A DNA stretch of 64,000 nucleotides from Candidatus Omnitrophota bacterium (GCA_020632575.1 JACKFH010000003.1:1-64000), one strand, 5' to 3'; positions 35,059-45,419 are shown, numbered from the stretch's first letter. Program-made: numbers and translations. The notes: a model not told the origin generated them from the sequence alone.

Positions 35059-35925
35059 CTAGGCGATGGGCGCCTTTTCTCGAAACACGCCGATCGCCAT
35101 CGTGTTGTTGATCGCATACTGCACGATACTCTTTTGAACCCGTCCGCGCCCGATTCGGTGGGCGATCATCAGACAATTGCGGCAGATGTTCACCACTTCG
35201 CGCGGGATCCCCCGGCTCTCCTCATAGATCGCCTCCAAAGATTCCTGGTCGAACACCTCCTCCTCCGGTGTGTAACCCGCCTTTTTAAGGCGATAAGAGA
35301 CCATCTCCTTCATGTCCGCGAAGGACATCGAGTTCAGGCGGAAAGCGTTATTGATCCGTTGTTTGAAATTGGGATGCGCCTCGAGCAGGTCGATCAGCTC
35401 CAGCTGTCCGAACAGAACCAGGTTCAGCAACTTGTGTTGGGGCGTCTCCATGTTTTGGAGCAGGCGCAGGAGCTCGATGTGCTCCTTTTTCTCCAGGTTT
35501 TGAGCGTCATCGATGATCAAGGTGTTGATCTTGTTTCGGTTATCGTAAAGAAAGCGATTGAACAGGGTTTGGCCATGGTGCAGGCTCGCGCCGGGGGGAA
35601 CCACGATCCGGAACTGCTCGCAAATCGCCTCCATCAGGTGCTCCGCCGACCAGGCCGGATTGGGGGAGGAGAGGATCGCGGTTTGGTAGTACTGCGAATG
35701 GGCGGAGATGTGCGCCAACAACGCGCGCATGAGCGAGGTCTTCCCGGTGCCGTAGTTCCCAAGGATGGTCACGATCCCATAGCGGGAGTCGATCGACCGC
35801 TTGAGTCCGAAAATACAACGCTCGTATTCGATTGTGAAATAGAAGAATTCCGGATCGGCGGTTGGAGCGAAAGGGTCTCTTTCCAAGCGAAAGAAATCCC
35901 TTGTTTGTGCCAATGGATCCATCAT
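35059..35925 (-). CDS. ExeA-like AAA ATPase (exopolysaccharide-associated)
   Basis: A protein of about 289 residues of the ExeA/GspA-type AAA family often found with exopolysaccharide and exosortase loci. The N-terminal FFRLERDPFAPTADPEFFYF is characteristic. Walker A is LGNYGTGKTSLM, Walker B is INTLIIDDAQNL, and sensor regions follow (LVLFGQLELIDLL, FRLNSMSFADMKEM, GIPREVVNICRNCL). The ATG at 35925 is preferred because GGAAAGGG lies about nine bases upstream; ATG 35934 abuts that site and a longer frame reaches 36009. It has no peptidoglycan-binding domain. It is the first gene of the polysaccharide unit. Confidence 0.82.
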   Translation of the reverse strand: MMDPLAQTRDFFRLERDPFAPTADPEFFYFTIEYERCIFGLKRSIDSRYGIVTILGNYGTGKTSLMRALLAHISAHSQYYQTAILSSPNPAWSAEHLMEAICEQFRIVVPPGASLHHGQTLFNRFLYDNRNKINTLIIDDAQNLEKKEHIELLRLLQNMETPQHKLLNLVLFGQLELIDLLEAHPNFKQRINNAFRLNSMSFADMKEMVSYRLKKAGYTPEEEVFDQESLEAIYEESRGIPREVVNICRNCLMIAHRIGRGRVQKSIVQYAINNTMAIGVFREKAPIA

Positions 35926-36009
35926 TTCGGCCATCCCTTTCCATGCGCGCGAGCGCACCCCTCTGGTTCGATGATCGTCGCGATCGATAAACCCTATGAT
36001 AGAAAGCAT

Positions 36010-36570
36010 TAAGTTTTACCATATAACCATCGCACGCGCAATGGGTTATGTTAATCTCACTCTCCTATTTATCTTTCTCGCCTCATGGTGTTCCCTTATT
36101 CCCTCATCCTGCGCTAGAATCGCCACTCGGCGTTTGTCGGGAATGGGGCGTTCGATGTCCGGTCCGGGGTTCGGCCGGGTGCGGGCCGAATCGATGTCTT
36201 GTGGAGAAAACGGTCAAATCCCGGACGGGTCCGCCGATAATTTGCTATGGTAAACTCTCTCGGTCGAACTCCTATCGTCGGATGGGGCGAACTACGCCCC
36301 TATGACCAGGACTCGAGCGGAGGAATGCGCTTGGCGGAGGGAATCGTAGTTTACCTTGACACTATTCGGATGCGATTGATAAATTGTACGACGCACAACT
36401 GTGAATATGACCCATCTTTCGAACGAGCGACCCGTGGAGTGTGTCCAACGGAACGCCGTGATTCGCTTAGACAAAACGCTGTGGAAAAGCCGACTCCAGG
36501 TTGTGGAGTGGCTGTGAAGATTCGATCGAGGCCGTTTGGGATCGGTTGGGAGTGAGTATTGGGGAGGATT
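36010..36570. promoter_or_regulatory. divergent control region with long leader of the giant surface protein
   Basis: This 561-base non-coding stretch separates the polysaccharide unit from the surface-protein cluster. The left 100 bases are AT-rich. On the plus strand a promoter sits at 36356-36384. The implied leader of about 180 bases holds a strong hairpin, ACTCCA-GGTTG-TGGAGT with flanking GCC/GGC (36488-36511). I could not match the leader to any riboswitch I know. No clear minus-strand promoter for the polysaccharide genes is visible. Confidence 0.5.
36356..36384 (+). promoter_or_regulatory. sigma-70 type promoter for the 36571 gene
   Basis: A perfect -35 TTGACA (36356-36361) is followed after 16-17 bases by GATAAA/ATAAAT (36378-36384). 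Transcription from here would give a leader of roughly 180 bases before the start at 36571. Confidence 0.6.
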
Positions 36571-39500
36571 ATGAGATCTTCGAAACCTCTGTTTTATATT
36601 ATCCTGTTGGGAATCGTTCTTGCCATTGGAGCGCCGCGGTTGGCCCAGGCTAACATCGCGGATGGCACATTCGGCAATTCGGGAACCCACACCACCATCC
36701 GCGCGACCGGACTCAGTGAACCGGTTCAACAAGGGGCGCTACCCGGACAGATCCTGACCCCGATATTCCGTCTCGATCTCATCCAGTTCCTTGTGGAAAG
36801 CGACACCCAGGACGACCCGCCCGCCACCCCCCCGAACGACACGGTCTTGGAACTCCTGGCGATGCGTGTGAACGTCAATGTCGGAGGGGGCGCGGCGATC
36901 CGCGATATCGCCAGCATCGCCATCGCCCGAGACGGTCTCGGGAACTATGTCGGCGATCCCGCGCAATCCTTTGTCAACGCCGACGGCACCTCAGCGGTCC
37001 CGGCCGAGGACGATCTCAGCCAACGAATTGGCGACCTCAACGATCCGACCGACAACCGGTACGGGATTTACACCCCCGATGAAGACCCCATCATCGCGTA
37101 TCTCCCTATCGCGGATATCCTTAAAGATCCAAACAACGGTTTGAATCCATACTCAACGAGTTTCTCGATCACCTTCAACCTTAGCCCGGAAGAAGGCATT
37201 GTCAGTTATTTCGTCGGGGAAAACGACGGGACCGCCGGAAAAGATTACACACTTCTCACCGATTCGCCCCTGGCACAGGAGCCGCAGTTGAACGCCCCCA
37301 ATGTCATTCAGGGGAACAACGACCAGATCAACTCGATTTTCTATTTTCTGATCTCCCCCTCGCCGGCAGCGCCCTCGGGATCGACCTTTTCCGCCGATCT
37401 GGACGTTTCAGGCGGTGTGCTACCCAATGTTTTCGCCTCCTTCGGCTTAGAGGGTGGCGAATTGCCGATGATCAACACCCTCCCGCGCGATGACCGGTTT
37501 GTGGTTTATGACTACAACGGCGGCGGGTTGGTTCTCAGAACCCCATTCCCCGCCTGCACCGCGGTGGACCCCCCTGGCGACGACGACGACGATGACGGCC
37601 CCGTCGCCCAGTTGTGCGACATCGACGCGGACACCTACATCAACAACCCGCCCGCGTTCCCAACCACACTGACCGGGACGATTCAGATTCAGATGGCGAT
37701 TGCGGACCAGGTCCCCTACCGAAAAGTCGAGGGTGTATTCGATGACGGATCGATTATTGGGACGCCCATTGACCAGTTCGCGGGCACTAGCAATGTCTTT
37801 TCTCAATTTCCTCCCAACTACCCTCGCTTGGAGTGGGAACGCCAGCAAACCGATGACCCGCTTGAAATGGCGGCGCCTTTCCAGGTGGGCCGACTCCACC
37901 CCGACTCGAGAATTCCACAGACAACTTATCCGACCCCGGAAGTGTTAACCGCGGGAGAGCAGATCTACGCGCAATTCGCCTTTGACTTCGCTGGCGGGTG
38001 GCCGGGCGGGTATGGGATTCGTTTGGATCCAACCAACGCCATGATCTTCGATGTTCAAGGTCTCGGCGAACTCCATGAAATTCCTCGGGACAACATCGAC
38101 AACGACGGCGATGGCCTGGTCGACGAGCCGACTGTGGAAGACACCCCATGGGATCGGCAACTTGCCGGACGCAACGACGACTTCGACTTTGCCTATGATT
38201 TGTCGCCTCCCTCCAGTCGGGCGAGCGAGGACAACCTCGCGGTCAACGGTTCGACCCTGTCCGCGACCGAGGTCGACATCGTTCAGGCCTTGAACGTGGC
38301 TTTCACGCAAAGCACCCAACCCACCAGTGTTCTCGGCTTCAGAACCGGCGATTACATCCTCGAGGGCGTTTACAACCCCGGTTGGGATCCCGTGTTTGAA
38401 ATCCAAGACATCTGGGATGACCGAGCCCAATTCGCGGCCGCCGACCCCGACTTCTTTCCCCTCCCTTCGAAGTACTATCGTGATCTGGTCGCCCCCGGAT
38501 TGGGCCCAGGATTCGGCACAACTTTTCGACCCGAGGTGGGGATTCGCTTGAGTAAAATGGCCGAAGCCAATCCCGCGAGAGGTTCCTACTTGGCGAGCCT
38601 GATGCGCATTGGGGTTCTCCAAAGTCGCGGGGTCGACGAGGACGGAGATGGCGAAGCGGGTTCTCCCACCGCGTTTGGTCTGATTCTCGCGGACGCTTTG
38701 GATAGCAACGCAAACGGAGTCGTGGACGAGGGCATCGACGAGGAAGCTCTCAATGAAATCGATGACGATGGCGATGGGCTGATCGACGAGGATGTCAATT
38801 ACGTGGGCGCCATCATGGCCATCGACGAAGAGGTGAATAGCTTCTTCCTGGATCGTCCTGGCGGACGATTCGGCGCATACGACGAAGGCATCGACGCGGT
38901 CTTTTACGATTTCAATAACAACGGGGCTTATGATGATGGTCGTAATGACAACGTCACCCCGAACCGGGACGAGTACATTGGGACCGGGACGTCCCCCATG
39001 TCTCAGGGCGACCCCTACCACACCAGTTTCGTTTACCCGATCGACGAGGACCTGGACGCCGAGGGCGAGGATGGCAACCCCCTGACTCCGCCCCCCGCCA
39101 CTTTCGATGGCATCGACAATGACGGTGACGGGCTGACCGACGAAGGGTTTAACGAGGACATTAAGGACCAAGTCTTTGGCGACCCCAGAATCTTCCGCAC
39201 CAGTTTCCCGAAGAATGGTTTCCTCGCGGGCTCGGCGTTGTGGGAAGACTTTAATAACAATTCGCGCCTCGATCCCGGGGTCCGCGCGAGTTCGGCGGCG
39301 GGTGGCGACGATCTTCCCGGACAACCCAATGTGATCGTCTCCTCAGCGGTCAACAACACGATCATTCTTGGAGACCCGGATCACTATTATTTCACCGCGC
39401 AATTCACCCCGGAGACACAGGGTCTCGGTCCCAACATACCGATTCACACGGATGCCCGGTACGACTTCTTCTACGGCGTGTTCATTCCGGCCAATATGCC

Positions 39501-41973
39501 GATCGGTCTCGACTACCAGATTTCGCTCCTGCCGGGCAACATCAATTTCGAATTCGACACTCGTTCGAATTTCAATCCCGGCACCCTTCGTTACCCCACG
39601 CCGACATATCCGGAAACGTATATCGAACGATATCCGGCCCTCCAGGCTATGTACGATTCGGAAACTCAGCCGGTCATTACACGCCCTGCGAAACCCGCGC
39701 TCTATGAAATCACCAAACGACAGATCGCCCACATGGAGATGTTCGACGCGATGGGATACAAGAGCCCCATCGAACGTGCTGGCGGATTCCGCGGTTTGCC
39801 CTATCTCGACACGGGCAGCGAACCGACTCCGATTGTCGCGATCAACATGGCCGACGCAGTCGGACAAAGCGAAGGAAGTCTTGGATTGACCACCGACCCA
39901 GCCGGGGGCATTACCGAATCCTTTGCGGTTCTGAGCTCGATCCGCATCAACTTCGATCCCGTCCAATTGGACGGCGGTCTCTTCGATCCGACTGGAAACG
40001 CGGGCGACCTGCGACCCTTGACCGACGAGATCTACACCGATCCGGACACCAATCTTGAATACGCGGATTCCGGTGTCGCTCTCTACCTCGACAACAAATC
40101 CTTAGGACGGATCGGCGAATTCGATCCCCAGGACATTCCGGTCGAGGTCAACCTCGAGACGCTCAAATGGAATGAAGACCCCGAGGATCCTGTGGCGCAA
40201 GCGGGCGGGTACTACGTCACCCTCCAGCCGGTCGGCGGAATCCCCATCCCGAACACCGATTTCTATGAGCCGCCGAACCAACCGATTTACACCCACGACG
40301 TCAATCGCGGCTACGATTTGTATGTGTGTGTTCGGACCAGCCCGCAGGCGGGCGCGAGAAACACCTTCCGCGCGTTCATTCGTCCGGGCGACATCCAATT
40401 CGTCAATGGTGTCAATTCCGTCGGCTCCGAGTTGACCACAACCACCTACACCATCAATCCGCCGACGGTCTTCTGCGATGACCCATCCGCCGATATCGAT
40501 ACAATCCCGAACAGCGATTCGATTCCGCTCGTTTGCTTCAACCTCTACGACGAAAACCAGACTTTTTCCGGGACTCCAGCGCGTCTTTCGACGCTCAGTT
40601 TCAGCATCGAAAACGTGGGCGGAGACTTGGCTTTCACCCCCACCGATCTGCAGCCATTGACCGGAAAGATCACGCAAAACATTCCGCTCGACCCCGGGGA
40701 GGACAATGACAACAACCCCGAGACCTTCCCTATCCCGGATGGCATCGACAACGATAACGATGGGCTAACCGATGAAGGCCTGAACAACTCGCTCTCCTTC
40801 GACCCCAATCGTTACACCAGCCTATCCGGCGTTGCCCTATTCCGCGACATGCCCAACAGCGACACCAACGGCGGATTCGACGATCCGCTCGATCCGGATG
40901 TGGTCAACCCCGACCTGCCGGTCTTCTTGTCAGGAAGCGAGCAGTTCGCGTTCCCTGTCGGGCTCGAGGCCTACATCACGCTCGCGATCGACCATGATCC
41001 GCTCGATAACCCGGGTCCCGGCTCCCCCGGAAAGGGAGACCCGGTGGATCCCGAACCCTTCGAAACGCTCCCGGTCAATGATGTCGGCGTGAACTTTGGC
41101 GGCGATTACTTCATCGTCGTCCGGACAAGCAAATCCATCAGCGCGGGCGACGACTTCAATATCCGATTCGAGACGACTTTCGAGTCCACCGATTCCTTGT
41201 ACTACACCAACGAGTACCTGGTCGGCGTGCCCTTTGGATTTATGCCAGGGTTCACCCAAGGGACCGGACCGGTCTTCCCGAACCGTCAACCCTACCAGTT
41301 CGATCCTCTGATCAACGCCACCCTCGGCGGCGGCGGGACCGCGCAACAACCGACCTCGCCGGGCGCCCTCAACATCCCGGGATTTGGAATCGTTCAAATC
41401 GACGATCCGTTCGACCTGTACGAGGGCTACTATGACGATGTTTCGGTCACCGTGACCAACACCGTGGATGGAAGCGATGTTCCGACGCTCTCCTTCCTGT
41501 TGCCGAGGTTCAATCAGTCCACATCCTTCGATGACAACCTCCTTCCGGGAAGCATCTTCCTACGTTGGAACGACATCGATGAGGACAGCCCGAACGCGAC
41601 GGTCTCGCTTTACTACTACCCGATCGTCATCGACCCGTTGGATGGCGAGATCTTCCCGTCCTCTCCAAACGATTCCCGGTTCACCTTCACCGAGGTGCGG
41701 GGTGTGCGGACCTCGTTGAACCCCGGGGACGAGCTCGACGATTTTGTGCTGAACGACTACATCGATCAGCCGATCGCCAGCGACAACGAGAACGTCGATC
41801 CGGTCACCGGGTTGGGCAACGACCTACTGACCTGGGACGCGAGGCTGGTGCCGAATGGAATCTACCGAATCGTCGCGTTCCTGGATGACGACGACAATCC
41901 GATTAACGTGGCCGTAAGTGGCAAGATCATCATCGAAAACAACAGACCGGTCTTGGAATTGATCCAACCCTAA
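36571..41973 (+). CDS. giant secreted protein (1800 aa) with DxDxDG calcium-binding repeats
   Basis: The ATG at 36571 follows GGGGAGG closely and opens a clear signal peptide (about 1-28, ending APRLAQA). The mature protein is rich in aspartate, asparagine, proline and threonine with few lysines, as in secreted beta-sandwich proteins. Five thrombospondin-3-like calcium segments of the type IDNDGDGLVDE occur near residues 508, 687, 710-743, 845 and 1390. Between them are Ig-like stretches, some sharing the pattern VRTS...GDDF with the 2338-residue neighbour (residues about 965-985, 1250-1275 and 1512-1530). The C-terminus ends NNRPVLELIQP without an anchor or sorting motif. The function is unknown; a surface or matrix protein is likely. 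Confidence 0.75.
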   Translation: MRSSKPLFYIILLGIVLAIGAPRLAQANIADGTFGNSGTHTTIRATGLSEPVQQGALPGQILTPIFRLDLIQFLVESDTQDDPPATPPNDTVLELLAMRVNVNVGGGAAIRDIASIAIARDGLGNYVGDPAQSFVNADGTSAVPAEDDLSQRIGDLNDPTDNRYGIYTPDEDPIIAYLPIADILKDPNNGLNPYSTSFSITFNLSPEEGIVSYFVGENDGTAGKDYTLLTDSPLAQEPQLNAPNVIQGNNDQINSIFYFLISPSPAAPSGSTFSADLDVSGGVLPNVFASFGLEGGELPMINTLPRDDRFVVYDYNGGGLVLRTPFPACTAVDPPGDDDDDDGPVAQLCDIDADTYINNPPAFPTTLTGTIQIQMAIADQVPYRKVEGVFDDGSIIGTPIDQFAGTSNVFSQFPPNYPRLEWERQQTDDPLEMAAPFQVGRLHPDSRIPQTTYPTPEVLTAGEQIYAQFAFDFAGGWPGGYGIRLDPTNAMIFDVQGLGELHEIPRDNIDNDGDGLVDEPTVEDTPWDRQLAGRNDDFDFAYDLSPPSSRASEDNLAVNGSTLSATEVDIVQALNVAFTQSTQPTSVLGFRTGDYILEGVYNPGWDPVFEIQDIWDDRAQFAAADPDFFPLPSKYYRDLVAPGLGPGFGTTFRPEVGIRLSKMAEANPARGSYLASLMRIGVLQSRGVDEDGDGEAGSPTAFGLILADALDSNANGVVDEGIDEEALNEIDDDGDGLIDEDVNYVGAIMAIDEEVNSFFLDRPGGRFGAYDEGIDAVFYDFNNNGAYDDGRNDNVTPNRDEYIGTGTSPMSQGDPYHTSFVYPIDEDLDAEGEDGNPLTPPPATFDGIDNDGDGLTDEGFNEDIKDQVFGDPRIFRTSFPKNGFLAGSALWEDFNNNSRLDPGVRASSAAGGDDLPGQPNVIVSSAVNNTIILGDPDHYYFTAQFTPETQGLGPNIPIHTDARYDFFYGVFIPANMPIGLDYQISLLPGNINFEFDTRSNFNPGTLRYPTPTYPETYIERYPALQAMYDSETQPVITRPAKPALYEITKRQIAHMEMFDAMGYKSPIERAGGFRGLPYLDTGSEPTPIVAINMADAVGQSEGSLGLTTDPAGGITESFAVLSSIRINFDPVQLDGGLFDPTGNAGDLRPLTDEIYTDPDTNLEYADSGVALYLDNKSLGRIGEFDPQDIPVEVNLETLKWNEDPEDPVAQAGGYYVTLQPVGGIPIPNTDFYEPPNQPIYTHDVNRGYDLYVCVRTSPQAGARNTFRAFIRPGDIQFVNGVNSVGSELTTTTYTINPPTVFCDDPSADIDTIPNSDSIPLVCFNLYDENQTFSGTPARLSTLSFSIENVGGDLAFTPTDLQPLTGKITQNIPLDPGEDNDNNPETFPIPDGIDNDNDGLTDEGLNNSLSFDPNRYTSLSGVALFRDMPNSDTNGGFDDPLDPDVVNPDLPVFLSGSEQFAFPVGLEAYITLAIDHDPLDNPGPGSPGKGDPVDPEPFETLPVNDVGVNFGGDYFIVVRTSKSISAGDDFNIRFETTFESTDSLYYTNEYLVGVPFGFMPGFTQGTGPVFPNRQPYQFDPLINATLGGGGTAQQPTSPGALNIPGFGIVQIDDPFDLYEGYYDDVSVTVTNTVDGSDVPTLSFLLPRFNQSTSFDDNLLPGSIFLRWNDIDEDSPNATVSLYYYPIVIDPLDGEIFPSSPNDSRFTFTEVRGVRTSLNPGDELDDFVLNDYIDQPIASDNENVDPVTGLGNDLLTWDARLVPNGIYRIVAFLDDDDNPINVAVSGKIIIENNRPVLELIQP

Positions 41974-41997
41974 GGGAGTCGAGGCCTGAACGAGCGA

Positions 41998-44769
41998 ATG
42001 AAACAATCGATCCATATCATGCGAATCCTAATGACGAACCTGACCCTCGGGCTGATCTGCTTGTCGTTCGCGGCGGGCGAGGCGCGGGCTCAGTTCCCGA
42101 CCTACCAAGTGGTCGGACAATACACCGACCGCGAGAACGAGGTGACGGTCGACCTTTACATGGAGACGCTCGAAAAATTCCAGTCGATTCTGAGCGCGGA
42201 TCCCTTGAGCGCTACGGACCCAGAACGAATTGTCGCGGATTCGATGAATCTCTCGGCCCCACGCGAGGACCGGACCTTTCTGATGGTTTCCGGAATCACG
42301 CTCGATCGTTGTGAAGGACCCGCTCCCTGTTTCTTCGAATCGACCATCGATGTCCTCCCTCTGGTTCAGGGCGGATTGATCATCTTCGACGTTCCCTACA
42401 TCGTGTTGGCCGTCTATTCCGACCATGTCCCTCGCGCCCCGGCTCCGGGAGAACCGGAAGAGATCGTCTATTACGGAACTCACTCGCCCGGGGTGTTCAT
42501 CTTCGACGAGGATGATTTCCGGACGGACACAACCGGCTTGCAGATCGAGGCCGCGGTCGACCCCCTCACGGAGAGACCGGTCGGGGAGGTTCCCGGATCC
42601 ATGGAAGAAATGGTGGACCTGCTCTGGAAAGCCAACAACTTTGTGGCCGGATCGACCATCACGCTCTACTTCGACCGGGACAACACCTATCAGCTCCGTG
42701 ATGAACAGGGCGACCTGATCGCCACGGTGACTGGCAGCGAAAGTCGATCTCTGAACCAAAACGAGTTCTTCGCCAACAACGGCACGGAGGGGATCGATTA
42801 CGGAACCATCAATTTGACTGTGGACTCCCGCTTCCCTCCGCCACCGCCGACTGGATCGATCGACGCTTCCTCTTACCCGAACAGCTTGGAATCCTTTAAC
42901 GACCCCTTTGTGTGGGATTTCTCCGCCGTTCCCCAGGGCCGTTATTACATCTACGGTTTCCTCAACAACAACGGCAAGGAACAGATTGTCGATTACTCGA
43001 CTTACGCCCTCCAAATTGGATCCTCGGACGCGGGCGATATCCCGCGCTGGCCGTTCTTGATCGGCGACGCGGTGGATGACCGTTTCGTCCAGGGAGTGGC
43101 CATCAACGATGTCGTCCCCTCGGCGACCAACCTCGACGTGGTCGCGGTGGCGCAATCCGGGTTGTTCCGAGTTCTGGATCACCTGGGACGTTCTTGGCCG
43201 CCCTATGAAATCGACCTCGATGTCACCATCGACACGGCCCCGTCCGTGACCGACATCGATGGGGATGACGACCTCGAAATCATTCTCGGAACCAACGCGT
43301 TGAGCAGCGATGACAATCCCATCTTCGCCGAACACAACGCGATCCTGTCCATCGACCCGACCTTCAAACCGGCCTACGAGCAGATGCTCTCGGCGGTGCG
43401 GGCGGGAACCTACTCGGTTCAAGAAGCCCTCGAGGAGTTCGGGCTGGTCAACGACATCTATTTCATTCCCGCCGGACACCGTGTGTTCAGCACGCCCTTT
43501 GTTCAGGACCAGGGGAATGAAGGCGCCCACGAGGTGGTTTATGTGAGCCGCCCAACGACATCGTCTGGAAGCTCCATTATTGAGGCGGTGATCTTCAGCG
43601 ACTTAGAGGATGTCGCGCCACAGGCGGTGGCTTCGATCACGCCGAGCGGAGTCGGAGTGCTGGGAACCCCGGCTGTCGGCAACGTCGATTCCGATCCTGA
43701 GCCGGAGATTGTGGTCGGCAGCAGCACAGGGAAGGTCTATGTGTTCGAACTTCAATCCGGAAGCATTGGAACTCCCATCTTTCAAATCAACGATGTCGCG
43801 CTTCAATCGGAATCGCTGCTTCGCGCCCCCGCGCTGGCGGATATCGATGGCGACGGCGAGATGGAGATCTTCATCGCCATCTCGGAACGTGATCGCGATC
43901 TCCCCGGCCGGACTCAATTGCATCTGATGCATGGGGATGGAACGTCCGCCATACCGGGAGCCGATCCCAGCAACACACTGCTCTATGAACCGGCTCAGGA
44001 GTTCGGATCGCTCTCCACTCCGGTGGTTGCCAGACTCGGCACGACCCCCGATTTCCCGTTGGCGGTATTATTCGCCACGGAGGGAGCGTTCGTGGGCATC
44101 GATGTCACCAGGGGTCCCGACACCGTGCTCTTGTTCGAGGAGAATTTCCAAGGAACCAATCGAGCGTTCGCCGCATCATCCCCGATCGTTGGTCAAACCC
44201 ACCCGGGCAATGACGCCTATGAAATTGTGATGGGCGGGGGCAGCGGAACGAACGGCAACCTGTTTGGCGTCTCCTATGACCCAGTTGCCGGAGAACTCGT
44301 CCCGCTTTCAGGGTTCGACACGCATCAGGAACCGATCCTGCCCGGACGGGCCCGTCCCGCCAGCATCCTGGGATCGCCCGAGATGGCGGACCTTGACGGT
44401 AACCAGAAGACGGACGTGGTTTACACCAATGAAGAGGGCTACATCGACCGCTTCGAAGCACCCAACGCGTTCGTCGAACCGCTTATCCCAGCCGATTTCC
44501 CGTGGCCCTTCTTCAAGCACGACCACAACCGCTCCGGCGCCTTGGGCGAACCGCCCGTGCCGGTGGCGCCATTCAAGCCCGGAGACATCAACCGGGACGG
44601 TGTTGTGGATGAAAATGACCTCTTCGATATGGCCCTCAGATGGAGTCGAACCAGATCTTTCCCGACCACAACGGATTCAGTGGGCGGAAAAGTTGCCGAT
44701 GATGATAGAAAAACGCCGCAACGAATGTTGCTGCGAGTCTTGTCCAATCTGAGGATCGAAGAGGACTAG
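41998..44769 (+). CDS. secreted FG-GAP/VCBS-like repeat protein with a single dockerin-like motif
   Basis: A 923-residue protein with a signal peptide (about 1-32, ending AAGEARAQ). The second half (about 350-835) has propeller-like repeats around calcium-binding cores: VTDIDGDDDLEIILGTNA, NVDSDPEPEIVVGSSTGKVY, LADIDGDGEMEIFIAI and ADLDGNQKTDVVYTNEEG, matching FG-GAP/VCBS repeats of surface adhesion proteins. Near 860-882, GDINRDGVVDENDLFDMALR is one dockerin type I-like calcium helix; a full dockerin has two. A polar tail of about 40 residues follows. It begins 24 bases after the 1800-residue gene and probably shares its transcript. Confidence 0.75.
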   Translation: MKQSIHIMRILMTNLTLGLICLSFAAGEARAQFPTYQVVGQYTDRENEVTVDLYMETLEKFQSILSADPLSATDPERIVADSMNLSAPREDRTFLMVSGITLDRCEGPAPCFFESTIDVLPLVQGGLIIFDVPYIVLAVYSDHVPRAPAPGEPEEIVYYGTHSPGVFIFDEDDFRTDTTGLQIEAAVDPLTERPVGEVPGSMEEMVDLLWKANNFVAGSTITLYFDRDNTYQLRDEQGDLIATVTGSESRSLNQNEFFANNGTEGIDYGTINLTVDSRFPPPPPTGSIDASSYPNSLESFNDPFVWDFSAVPQGRYYIYGFLNNNGKEQIVDYSTYALQIGSSDAGDIPRWPFLIGDAVDDRFVQGVAINDVVPSATNLDVVAVAQSGLFRVLDHLGRSWPPYEIDLDVTIDTAPSVTDIDGDDDLEIILGTNALSSDDNPIFAEHNAILSIDPTFKPAYEQMLSAVRAGTYSVQEALEEFGLVNDIYFIPAGHRVFSTPFVQDQGNEGAHEVVYVSRPTTSSGSSIIEAVIFSDLEDVAPQAVASITPSGVGVLGTPAVGNVDSDPEPEIVVGSSTGKVYVFELQSGSIGTPIFQINDVALQSESLLRAPALADIDGDGEMEIFIAISERDRDLPGRTQLHLMHGDGTSAIPGADPSNTLLYEPAQEFGSLSTPVVARLGTTPDFPLAVLFATEGAFVGIDVTRGPDTVLLFEENFQGTNRAFAASSPIVGQTHPGNDAYEIVMGGGSGTNGNLFGVSYDPVAGELVPLSGFDTHQEPILPGRARPASILGSPEMADLDGNQKTDVVYTNEEGYIDRFEAPNAFVEPLIPADFPWPFFKHDHNRSGALGEPPVPVAPFKPGDINRDGVVDENDLFDMALRWSRTRSFPTTTDSVGGKVADDDRKTPQRMLLRVLSNLRIEED

Positions 44770-44794
44770 AAGGAAGCGAACGGGGAGATTCATA

Positions 44795-45361
44795 ATGAAA
44801 CGATTTGCGTGGACATTTATCGCGGGTTTCCTGATCATTCCGACCTTGGCTTGGTCGGCGAGCGTGATCAAGATGGACATCGACGACCTGACCAAACGCA
44901 GCGACTTGGCGGTGGTCGGAAAGGTGACCTCCATCTCGCATCAAAACGTCGCCGATAGGTACCCCGAAACTCTGTACAAGATGCAGGTGCTCCAAACGAT
45001 TTACGGTGCGGCGGATGGCGAGGAAATCACGATCTGCCTGCCGGGCGGCCCGGCGGGAGACGGTCTGACCACCTTCGTTCCCGGGATGCCGCGGTTCAAA
45101 GTGGACGAGAAAGTGGCTGTCTTTCTGGTTCTCGACCAAGACCGCAACATCGCGGTGCCAACCGGTTTGGAACAAGGGGTGTTCCGCATCAAAATTCACC
45201 CCGACACCGAGGAAGAGTATGTGACCAATCAGACTGTGCCAATCGAAATCGACGCAGCCTCCGATTCGGGGACGAAGATTTCCGGAACGAAGAACCTGAG
45301 TCTGACCAAGTTTCGGAAAGTGGTTAAGGAAAAAGCGACAAAACTAAAGGAAAAGAAGTAA
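44795..45361 (+). CDS. small secreted protein of unknown function
   Basis: A 188-residue protein with a signal peptide (MKRFAWTFIAGFLIIPTLAWSA). The body is predicted to be mostly beta: LAVVGKVTSISHQ, TICLPGGPAGDGLTTFVPGM, KVDEKVAVFLVLDQD. From memory, similar small proteins sit next to matrixin-type genes in some bacteria, which fits here because the next gene starts with a matrixin-like domain; I could not verify this. The C-terminus is lysine-rich. It has no catalytic motif. A hairpin and a terminator lie after it. Confidence 0.6.
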   Translation: MKRFAWTFIAGFLIIPTLAWSASVIKMDIDDLTKRSDLAVVGKVTSISHQNVADRYPETLYKMQVLQTIYGAADGEEITICLPGGPAGDGLTTFVPGMPRFKVDEKVAVFLVLDQDRNIAVPTGLEQGVFRIKIHPDTEEEYVTNQTVPIEIDAASDSGTKISGTKNLSLTKFRKVVKEKATKLKEKK

Positions 45362-45364
45362 CAC

Positions 45365-45394
45365 GGAGGGTTGCTCAAAAGCGCTCCACCCTCC
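45365..45394 (+). repeat. hairpin downstream of the small secreted protein
   Basis: GGAGGGT (45365-45371) and ACCCTCC (45388-45394) form a perfect 7-bp inverted repeat with a 16-base loop, starting a few bases after the stop codon. No T-run follows, so it may protect the 3' end rather than terminate. Confidence 0.4.
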
Positions 45395-45419
45395 ATCGGG
45401 TACACGAAAAAAATGCTCG

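Noticed and set aside
36380..36570. c-di-GMP (GEMM) riboswitch in the leader of the giant surface gene
   Set aside because: I compared the leader with the GEMM-I core by eye; the conserved loop and receptor sequences are not there.
37945..39324. 459-codon minus-strand frame inside the 1800-residue gene
   Set aside because: It mirrors the aspartate/glycine-rich repeats of the real gene, giving valine/isoleucine-rich nonsense; no ribosome site was seen.
42028..43530. 500-codon minus-strand frame opposite the 923-residue gene
   Set aside because: Antisense shadow; the opposite strand has signal peptide and FG-GAP repeats.
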